A stretch of 13,917 bases of DNA. Origin: Discostella pseudostelligera. Its lineage: Eukaryota; Bacillariophyta; Thalassiosirophyceae; Thalassiosirales; Thalassiosiraceae. The notes beneath the pieces were generated by a model. It did not search any database and was not told where the DNA came from. It was given only the letters and a program-made list of their open reading frames with translations. Location of the stretch: positions 1 to 13,917 of the forward strand of contig JALLBK010001132.1 of assembly GCA_036940085.1 (NCBI GenBank). The letters are read 5' to 3'. The stretch's first letter is position 1. The number at the start of each line of letters is the position of its first letter. Positions 7,456 through 13,917 of the stretch are shown piece by piece. Made by a program: the position numbers and the translations under genes.

Positions 7456-10400
7456 ATGGCGAAGAAAAAGGCTGGCAAGAAGAATCAACAGTCCGCGGAC
7501 GACGATGATGATTGGGACGTTTTGAATGAGGCAGCGGCAGCGGCTGCCGAGGCCGCGGCGGTCGAGGAGCCCGCCAAAGACGCCGACGCCGCAGAAGATG
7601 ATGCGAAGGACGGCGACGCTACGGGGGGTGGTGCCGATGGTGACAAGGCGGCTGCTGACAAGAAGAAGAAGAAAAAGAAAAAGAAGACTCCTGGCAGTGG
7701 TGGCGCGGCTGAAGGCGAAGGTGAAGCAGCAGCAGCAGCAGCACCCAAGAAATCTCCCGCCATTGAAAAAATCTCTGCCAAGGGCAAACTCATCGCGGAG
7801 CGTATGCGTCTCCAACGTGAGGAGGAGGAACGCCAACGAGCCCTCGAGGAGGCGGAACGGCTGCGCATTGAAGAGATTGAACGAAAGGAGGCTGAGGAGG
7901 CTGAGCTTATCCGACTCGAAAAGGAACGCAAGAAGCTTAAAGAAAAGGAGAAGAAGGATCGACAGAAAAAGGAAGGGACCTACATGACCAAGAAACAAAA
8001 GCAGCAGGCAGCATTGGCAGCGCAGCGGTTGGAGGCCATGAGGGCGGCGGGGATGGAGATACCCTCAGGGAGTGGTGGTGGGGGTGAAAGGAGACAAAAA
8101 CCAGATTATGGAAATAAGAAGAAGAAGAGTCAGGAGGATTTAGAGGCAACACGAATGGCAGAGGAGGAGGCAGCCAAAGCAGCCAAAGCAGAGGAGGAGG
8201 CCAGAAAGGCCAAAGAGGAAGAGGAAGCTCGTTTGGCCGAGGAAGCTCGGTTGGCAGAAGAAAAGAAGGTCGAGGACGCTGAACAAAAACAGGATGACGA
8301 TGAAGAGGACGAAGACTCGGGAGATGAATGGGACGCAGACTCGGATGACTCTGGCCCTGCAATGGATGCACTTGAACAACGTTTGAAGAAAGCTACTACC
8401 TCAGGCGGCGACTCGGACGGCGACGATGATGAAGATCTAATCGAAAAGGAGAAACGCAAGGAGCAAGAACGTCTAGCTCAGCTTGGCAAGGAACGTGCCG
8501 AACGGGAACGACTCCAGGCCATCAAATTGGCTGAAATGAAGGCACAGGAAGAGGAGATGGCACGTCGCGAGATGCTCATGGCACAAAAACGTGAGGAGGG
8601 GAAGAAGCGTCGATTGGAGCAGGAGGAGGCGAATTTGGCAGCACGTACACGTGATGACTTGCGCTGTCCCGTCGTCGTCATCATGGGTCATGTCGATACC
8701 GGCAAGACGAAGCTACTGGATAAGATTCGCAAGACGAATGTGCAAGAGGGGGAGGCGGGTGGGATTACACAACAAATTGGCGCAACCTATTTCGAGAAAA
8801 GCACTTTGTTGACCCAAACTGCCAAGTTGAATGAAACTGAAAAGTTCGAATTAACCTTGCCTGGAATGCTCGTTATTGATACTCCGGGGCACGAATCGTT
8901 CACCAACCTTCGTTCCAGGGGTAGTTCGCTCTGTGATGTGGCAATCCTCGTGGTAGATCTCATGCATGGTCTGGAACAACAGACGATTGAGAGTTTGCAC
9001 ATGCTGCGCAAGCGTGGCACACCCTTTGTGATTGCATTAAATAAGGTTGATCGTTGCTACAATTGGGTAACATGCAAGGATTCTCCCATCCGCGATGCGT
9101 TGAAGGTACAATCCGATGGTACCCTGCAAGAATTCCGTAGTCGGGCCAGCGATGCCAAAGTGCAGTTGCAGGAGCAGGGTGTGAATTCCAACATTTATTG
9201 GGAAATGGGTGACGACGATTGGACCAACTCTGACTTTGTGCCCATCGTTCCAACCTCGGCCATTACAGGAGAAGGCGTCCAAGACATTTTGTTGCTTTTA
9301 TGCCAAATATCCGAACGAAAGTTGTGGAGACAGCTAATGTGGTGTGCAAATTTGCAGTGTACGGTCTTGGAGGTGAAGGCAATTGATGGATTAGGTATGA
9401 CTGTGGATTGTTTGGTGGTGAATGGGTATTTGAGGGAGGGGGATAAGGCCGTGTTTTGTACACTCGATGGACCGATTGTGACTGAAATTCGTGGGCTGTT
9501 GACTCCTCCACCGAGTCGGGAGATGCGAATCAAGTCGGAGTATATTCATCATAAGGAAATTAAGGGTGCACTAGGAGTGAAGGTGATTGGGAACGGTTTG
9601 GAGAAGGTCATGGCTGGTACTCCTGTCATGGTTGTTGGGCCAGATGACGAAGTGGAGGATATCAAGGCGGAGGTCATGTCTGACCTAACCCGACTTCAAA
9701 AGAAGTTGAGCACGGACAAGAAGGGAGTTATGGTCCAAGCATCGACACTCGGAGCACTTGAGGCACTGCTTCAATTCCTCAGAGAGGAAACCAAGCCTCC
9801 CATCCCAGTGAGTGCCATAGGTATCGGTACCATCCACAAACGTGATGTGACCAAGATCTCAATCATGAACGAAAAGGGATGTCAAGAGTATGCAACCATC
9901 CTTGCATTTGACGTCCCCGTGCCTCGGGAGGCAAGAGAGCATGCTGAGGAGGTGAATGTTCGCATATTTACTGCCGATATTATTTACCATCTCTTTGATC
10001 AGTTCACGCGGTTCATGGATGAGCTTTCTGAGAAACGACGGGAGGATGCCGCAGCCATTGCAGTATTTCCGAGCATTTGCAAAATCTTGCCACAGCACAT
10101 CTTCAATCAGAAGGATCCAATTATTTTGGGTGTGGAAGTACTTGAGGGCATCTTAAAGGTGGGAACCCCTCTTTGTGTCCCCGCGCTGGGCGGTCTTCAT
10201 GTTGGTATTGTAACATCAATCGAACAAAACGGTAGGGAACAGGAGACTGCCAAGAAAGGATTATCGGTTGCCATAAAGATTGTGAACGAATCAAACCCAA
10301 CTATTACGTACGGAAGGCAGTTCGACGCCAGTCACAGTCTGTACTCGACCCTTTCGAGGGCATCAATCGACGCATTGAAATCGCATTTTAAAGAGAAACT

Positions 10401-10458
10401 TGAGGATGAAGACTGGCGTCTTGTTGTCAAGCTTAAGAAAGTGTTCAATATAATTTGA
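7456..10458 (+). CDS. eIF5B: eukaryotic translation initiation factor 5B (eIF5B)
   Basis: The intronless ORF encodes 1000 residues, close to the yeast protein (about 1000) and shorter than the human one (about 1220). Start ATG 7456 has a good context (AAACCATGG). Residues 1-405 are low-complexity: poly-Ala, a Lys run near 69-77, and Lys/Glu-rich segments predicted to be coiled or disordered, as in other eIF5Bs. The GTPase domain has P-loop GHVDTGKT (411-418), switch I EGEAGGITQQIGATY, DTPGHESF (from 475), NKVD (529-532) and SAITGEG. Beta-barrel domain II, domain III (from about 765) and the C-terminal domain IV follow. eIF5B-GTP promotes joining of the 60S subunit to the initiation complex in the cytosol. 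Antisense open frames across the repetitive N-terminus reflect codon bias, not genes. Confidence 0.97.
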   Translation: MAKKKAGKKNQQSADDDDDWDVLNEAAAAAAEAAAVEEPAKDADAAEDDAKDGDATGGGADGDKAAADKKKKKKKKKTPGSGGAAEGEGEAAAAAAPKKSPAIEKISAKGKLIAERMRLQREEEERQRALEEAERLRIEEIERKEAEEAELIRLEKERKKLKEKEKKDRQKKEGTYMTKKQKQQAALAAQRLEAMRAAGMEIPSGSGGGGERRQKPDYGNKKKKSQEDLEATRMAEEEAAKAAKAEEEARKAKEEEEARLAEEARLAEEKKVEDAEQKQDDDEEDEDSGDEWDADSDDSGPAMDALEQRLKKATTSGGDSDGDDDEDLIEKEKRKEQERLAQLGKERAERERLQAIKLAEMKAQEEEMARREMLMAQKREEGKKRRLEQEEANLAARTRDDLRCPVVVIMGHVDTGKTKLLDKIRKTNVQEGEAGGITQQIGATYFEKSTLLTQTAKLNETEKFELTLPGMLVIDTPGHESFTNLRSRGSSLCDVAILVVDLMHGLEQQTIESLHMLRKRGTPFVIALNKVDRCYNWVTCKDSPIRDALKVQSDGTLQEFRSRASDAKVQLQEQGVNSNIYWEMGDDDWTNSDFVPIVPTSAITGEGVQDILLLLCQISERKLWRQLMWCANLQCTVLEVKAIDGLGMTVDCLVVNGYLREGDKAVFCTLDGPIVTEIRGLLTPPPSREMRIKSEYIHHKEIKGALGVKVIGNGLEKVMAGTPVMVVGPDDEVEDIKAEVMSDLTRLQKKLSTDKKGVMVQASTLGALEALLQFLREETKPPIPVSAIGIGTIHKRDVTKISIMNEKGCQEYATILAFDVPVPREAREHAEEVNVRIFTADIIYHLFDQFTRFMDELSEKRREDAAAIAVFPSICKILPQHIFNQKDPIILGVEVLEGILKVGTPLCVPALGGLHVGIVTSIEQNGREQETAKKGLSVAIKIVNESNPTITYGRQFDASHSLYSTLSRASIDALKSHFKEKLEDEDWRLVVKLKKVFNII

Positions 10459-10621
10459 GGGATGAACTTCGTCGCATGGGGTATCAAGATTGGGTTTGTC
10501 GCTACGAACCACTTCCTCATTGAATTTGCGTTTCAGAATAGGAAGCCCATCACCGACGTTCCAGGTCGACACCTATTCTCTTGAAGTAGGTAGCCCCTAA
10601 ATATGCTGATAAAATGGAATG

Positions 10622-10650
10622 AGAGAGTAGTAGGATAGACTACCATCTCT
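10622..10650 (+). other. imperfect hairpin downstream of eIF5B
   Basis: AGAGAGTAGT (10622-10631) pairs with ACTAC (10639-10643) and TCTCT (10646-10650), leaving a two-base CA bulge and a seven-base loop. Ten pairs in all, 164 bases after the stop codon. It may be a 3'UTR structure, or chance. Confidence 0.3.
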
Positions 10651-10751
10651 TGTACACTCCCACCATATTCATAAATAATGAATAAATGCATGTCCTCCAA
10701 CCTCCATCGACTCCAACCGCACGTTATTTGTGTCGCAGACACTTCTTCCTC

Positions 10752-10858
10752 AAGTTCCCGCCAAATCTTTTGCCACGCACTTCCGAAGGTCCTGCCAAAT
10801 CTTTCGCCACGCATTTCGAAGTTCCCGCCAAATCTTTTGCTCGCTTGCCCCGCCAAAT
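10752..10858 (+). repeat. tandem array of E2F-like motifs upstream of the transporter
   Basis: Two full units and a diverging third, with periods of 34 and 33 bases, begin at 10752, 10786 and 10819. Each starts AAG, then TTCCCGCCAAATCTTT or a variant, and the first two continue into GCCACGCA. A partial fourth, CCCCGCCAAAT, lies at 10848-10858. The motif core recurs upstream of the other genes here, so the array looks like a promoter that gained sites by local duplication. It ends about 235 bases before the transporter ATG. Confidence 0.7.
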
Positions 10859-11092
10859 AATCTATCGTCGCTTTTTCTTGATGACGATGACGATGGCGGC
10901 CGCCGGCGGTGACGTTGACGGCCCGAAGTTGAGTCATCTCCTATCGTAGAGAGGTGGTGGTGAACTGTGGTGAACCAAAGCAAATCATATTAACTTTGTG
11001 TCATAATATTGGTGCCGAGACGCCTCGAGGCAGGATAGGAGGGACACATCGGCCATCATCTGCGCTCGGCCTCAACAAAATCGAACATCACC

Positions 11093-12692
11093 ATGTGCAT
11101 GCCGAATTCCGAAAACACATTATCGAGCGTCCGCCGGGAAAGGGACAATGGCACTTCTACTTCTCAACACAACAAAATGGACAGCGACAGCAGCAACGAC
11201 GAAGCCAATGCCTTATCGGTAGCCCGACGAACCCTCGATCGGGGAACACTCCTCGCTTGCACATCCATTCTACTTCTGATTAGTGGCATGTCCATCACCT
11301 TCCCCCACATGCAAAGCCGTCGTGATGAATTAGGATGTGATTCATTATGCTATGGATCCATGACATCGGTCCGATCGGCGTTAGGTCTGATAGGAACCGC
11401 ATTGGTGGGACGACTTTCGGATGAAAATGGATCAATATTGGCGCGCACTCTCGGGTCGTTGGGTAATAAGTCAAGTGCAAGTGGACGAAGGGCATGCTTA
11501 TACATGGGAACAGTTGCAACTTTGGTCGGATTGACAATTTCTGCATCGATAAACTCATTGCGTGGATTGTGGCTCAGCATGATCCCCGACGCATTGTTGC
11601 AACATAATTTTGATGTATTCAAGGCGCTCCTATCTGAGTATCACAATGACATTGATAACCTTGAAGAGCAACTCAACGACAACAATGTAAAGGAACAAGA
11701 CAGTAAATCTTCCGCACCCTTGAGGTCTGGCTCTGTGGGGAAACTTGGAATGGCAGTTGGGATTTCCTTCATGATTGGACCTATGATTGCAGCTGTAGCA
11801 TCACCTTCATTTCAAGTGGCGATCTATTTTGCAATATTGTGCACACTGATGTCTGGAGTAGTGATATATCATTTGCCATTGCCAGCAACTGTTGTACGAA
11901 AACGCGAACACATCAATACCATCCAAGACAAAAGCCACACCGCCCAAAGCAAAAAGAATACATTTGCTATTACAAATCTTTTGCAACTGAAGACACGAGA
12001 GTCGCGAGCAGCCATTGTGCTCCTCGTGATTAGGTTGAACATGTCACTTGCATTCCAAATATTCAACACAATTTGGCCCACATCGCTGAAGAGCAGGTTT
12101 AACTTTGGTCCTTCCGACCATGCCAAGTTCATGAGCTTCATGGGAATCACATATGCATTTTCTCAAGGATTCTTAGCCAAACGATTGGTGGCGATGGCAG
12201 GAAAGGATGGCAAGGTCAAAATAATCATGCTCTGTTGTGCCATGCTCGGTGTCGGGAGGTTTATTGCTTACTCAACAAGCAGCATGGTTGTCGTCTACAT
12301 CACATTTAGCTTAATAATCAATGCATTAGGAACTATGAACACAGTTATCACGGCCGATACCGGTTCAATTGCCCCAAGTGACGAAATTGGAGCAATGTTT
12401 GGAATACTGCAGGCCGCCGAGAGTGCTGCAGGAATCGGTGGACCATTCATTGGCGGAGTCATATCCCGACTTGGAAAGGATGCACCATTACTTGCCGTCG
12501 TTGGCATTTACACCTTTTTGTTCATGTTTGTGTTTTGGGGTTATGATAAATATGTTGTTTGTAAGGACGTCGAGCTCGCTGGCAGTGAAGTNGTTCATGT
12601 TTGTGTTTTGGGGTTATGATAAATATGTTGTTTGTAAGGACGTCGAGCTCGCTGGCAGTGAAGTCAACATGAAGCAGACGAAGGTAGATTAG
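11093..12692 (+). CDS. major facilitator superfamily transporter, 3' end disturbed by an assembly duplication
   Basis: The frame opens at ATG 11093; ATG 11177 (residue 29, context CAAAATGG) is an alternative. Hydrophobic segments start near residue 52, giving two six-helix halves split by a charged loop (about 262-300). Motif A appears as GRLSDENG (106-113) and motif C as GISFMIGP (223-230). Another glycine-rich helix, ESAAGIGGPFIGG, lies at 443-455. This fits a drug/metabolite proton antiporter of the TetA/MFSD type; the substrate is unknown. An acidic insert (about 183-203, DNLEEQLNDNN) sits between helices of the first half. As written, the frame shifts at the N (12592) and stops at 12617-12619. 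Counting one copy of the 72-base repeat only, the protein is 508 residues ending VNMKQTKVD at TAG 12690-12692. It converges on the next gene with 61 bases between. Confidence 0.83.
12520..12664 (+). repeat. exact 72-base direct duplication around a single N
   Basis: Bases 12520-12591 are repeated exactly at 12593-12664, with N at 12592 between them. The repeated segment encodes FMFVFWGYDKYVVCKDVELA and a few further residues of the transporter. An exact duplicate abutting an N is the mark of two contig ends that overlapped but were not merged. The 73-base offset causes the frameshift. Confidence 0.93.
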
Positions 12693-12753
12693 ACATACGT
12701 CCAAATGCTGTTTCGTAAATAATGCATATTTAGATCTCCTGTGTGGCAAATGC

Positions 12754-13704
12754 TCATATAAGCATCTCTCTAAGATGTGCTCGTAACTCGTCATCTAACT
12801 CGGCTGGCACCGCAATGAATCCGTTGTCTGCCCGAAACATTACTTCCCAATTGTCTCCTTGAAGAGCAATCGACAGTCCGCTACTCTTCCCGTCATAAAC
12901 TACAATACTTTTCTTTTCTTCATCAGAAACTATTGCATCCCTATTCCAGAAGAGTCCTCTGTCAGTCATCCAAGCAAATGCAACTCCCTTCTCACCCAAT
13001 GGCCAGATTGATGCAGCTCTGCCCCATTGAGCGGCCGCCTTCGGACAGGTTGTGGCAAGATGGCTATTACTCGGTTTTAACGGCATTTCGTTCGCAACCA
13101 TTTCATTTTCTAGTCCTCGAAAATATGCAACAGCTTTGTTTGATTTGTATGTGTCTGGATCCAGCAAATCATATGGTTCATCTTTTATTACGATTGCTGA
13201 TAGGTGATTGTTGTGTGCAATAGCTTCACTTTCATCTGATGATAACCCTCTGTATAGAAAATTGTAATCTGATTCGATGACACTCGATAAGAAAACAGAA
13301 TTGCAGAATTTGTGGATGTATTGCCCAATTCTTCTTGGTGGGGTAACGCGTCGATAGGATATTATATTTTCATCTGCATCGGCAGTCTTTGGGAAGGAAA
13401 TCGTTAACAGAGAGTACGCAGAAATAACTGTCGAGGAAATGACATCACGTCTCCTTTCACTCGAAGCATCGTTCGCACATTGCTGAAGTGATTGGTGAGG
13501 ATGTTGAGTGCAAGGACAATACCGATCTCGGATGACACCTCGAAACTTGTCTCGTTCCAACGTTAAGCCAAAATCGATGGGTTTGGCAAACGCAAACGGA
13601 GGAATTTCCGCAATAGACTGGTGGATCAATGCATAACTGATGTTAGTGTTCCCAAAAAGCTCAATGAGTACACAGCAAAAGGTTACGGCGACGATTATCG
13701 TCAT
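12754..13704 (-). CDS. orphan protein with tripartite presequence, predicted thylakoid-lumen protein
   Basis: The frame runs from ATG 13704 to TGA 12756-12754, 316 residues. The frame extends upstream to a GTG, but the ATG is preferred because it opens directly onto a signal peptide, MTIIVAVTFCCVLIELFG, ending near NISYA with Leu next. A transit-like stretch follows, then residues 83-110 read SERRRDVISSTV...TADA: twin Arg, a hydrophobic core and an AxA cleavage site, the design of a Tat-type thylakoid signal. The mature part would be about 206 residues. It contains FLYRGLSSDESEA, CPKAAAQWGRAASIWPLG and WMTDRGLFWNRD; I recognise no family. A light-related or photosystem-associated role is only inferred from location. 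It is convergent with the transporter gene. Confidence 0.75.
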   Translation of the reverse strand: MTIIVAVTFCCVLIELFGNTNISYALIHQSIAEIPPFAFAKPIDFGLTLERDKFRGVIRDRYCPCTQHPHQSLQQCANDASSERRRDVISSTVISAYSLLTISFPKTADADENIISYRRVTPPRRIGQYIHKFCNSVFLSSVIESDYNFLYRGLSSDESEAIAHNNHLSAIVIKDEPYDLLDPDTYKSNKAVAYFRGLENEMVANEMPLKPSNSHLATTCPKAAAQWGRAASIWPLGEKGVAFAWMTDRGLFWNRDAIVSDEEKKSIVVYDGKSSGLSIALQGDNWEVMFRADNGFIAVPAELDDELRAHLREMLI

Positions 13705-13759
13705 GGTCCGTGAGGTATCTATTGCTGCTTCTTGATCGGTGGCGGATTGTTGCACTCAT
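13661..13759 (-). other. upstream ORF overlapping the orphan gene start
   Basis: An ATG at 13759-13757 opens a 32-codon frame that ends at TGA 13663-13661, overlapping the main ATG (13704) in another frame. If transcription starts upstream of it, translation of the main protein would need leaky scanning. If it starts between 13757 and 13704, this frame is irrelevant. Confidence 0.35.
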
Positions 13760-13917
13760 TTTTTATTTCTTCTTCCCGCCATTTTCTTCATTCTCTCCCC
13801 GCTATTATTTTCACTTCCCATCTCTTCCCGCCATTTTCCCCACATCATTCGCTTCCCGCCTTTATCGCGGCAATTTTATTGCCACGCGGCGGCATGCACT
13901 CGGCACTCGCGGCACTT
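13705..13917 (-). promoter_or_regulatory. promoter of the orphan thylakoid protein gene
   Basis: Three copies of the recurrent motif lie here: TTCCCGCCATTTT at 13773-13785 and 13825-13837, and TTCCCGCCTTT at 13853-13863. A degenerate CCCCGCTATTATTT lies between the first two. Spacing is 52 and 28 bases. The region is pyrimidine-rich on the forward strand. The window ends inside it. Confidence 0.6.

Larger units (their letters stand above)
10459..11092. promoter_or_regulatory. 634-base spacer: eIF5B 3' flank and transporter promoter
   Basis: No convincing gene is present. The first part should be the eIF5B 3'UTR; it contains an imperfect hairpin at 10622-10650 and an AATAAA at 10681-10686. 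The middle has a tandem array of TTCCCGCCAAAT-type motifs. Downstream lie GATGAC repeats near 10880-10893 and a TGACGT half-site at 10910-10915. A reverse-strand open frame of 134 codons (10937-10533) crosses the array and has no recognisable domain. Confidence 0.5.

Noticed and set aside
7485..8459. Long open frames antisense to the eIF5B N-terminus, with Ser- and Phe-rich products
   Set aside because: They mirror the GAG/AAG/GCA-rich codons of the Lys/Glu/Ala-rich region and have no domain, start context or promoter of their own.
10533..10937. Reverse-strand frame of 134 codons in the spacer after eIF5B
   Set aside because: It runs through the tandem promoter array, which imposes the repeated peptide pattern; no family resemblance.
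12754..13704. ADP-ribosyltransferase-like reading of FLYRGL and LENEM in the orphan protein
   Set aside because: Spacing is too short for the R-S-E arrangement (47 residues), and no STS motif lies between them.
13705..13755. Start of the orphan protein at GTG 13755
   Set aside because: GTG is not a normal eukaryotic start, and ATG 13704 opens directly on the signal peptide.
1..13917. tRNA, rRNA, CRISPR, integrase or transposase genes
   Set aside because: No cloverleaf, array of regular spacers or recombinase motif was seen in the spacers or on either strand.

Overview
The window looks like nuclear DNA from a photosynthetic stramenopile, most likely a diatom. Genes are compact, mostly intronless and closely packed on both strands. 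The few introns are about 80-100 bases with GTGAGT donors. Two proteins carry presequences of the kind used to enter a secondary plastid: a signal peptide with an aromatic or Leu residue at the expected cleavage site, and in one case also a twin-arginine thylakoid signal. The species cannot be fixed from sequence reading alone.

Layout, left to right. (1) A possible 3' end of a forward gene at the left edge (2-130, weak). (2) A reverse-strand, three-exon glyoxylate/succinic-semialdehyde reductase-like dehydrogenase (188-1322). (3) A 342-base divergent promoter. (4) A forward pentatricopeptide-repeat (PPR) gene (1665-3686) broken by one in-frame TAA. (5) A reverse-strand EF-hand plus metallo-beta-lactamase, tRNase Z-like protein (3786-5663) with a possible plastid presequence. 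(6) A reverse-strand membrane-anchored aldo-keto reductase (5962-7056). (7) A 399-base divergent promoter with an inverted-repeat element, direct repeats, a G-box and a CRE-type palindrome. (8) Forward eIF5B (7456-10458). (9) A 634-base spacer with a tandem promoter-motif array. (10) A forward major-facilitator transporter (11093-12692) whose 3' end is disturbed by a 72-base duplication around a single N. (11) A reverse-strand orphan protein (12754-13704) with a presequence suggesting the thylakoid lumen.

The genes do not form an operon or an obvious shared pathway. Several concern RNA and translation: the PPR protein (organelle RNA), the tRNase Z-like protein (tRNA 3' ends) and eIF5B (subunit joining). 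The rest are metabolic, transport or plastid genes. The unifying signal is in the spacers: every upstream region carries copies of TTCCCGCC(A/T) followed by A/T-rich bases, which resembles an E2F site or, in the ATGGCGG form, a YY1-like or core-promoter element. Three of the promoters also contain CACGTG. I see no transposase, CRISPR array, phage, rRNA, tRNA or defence system.
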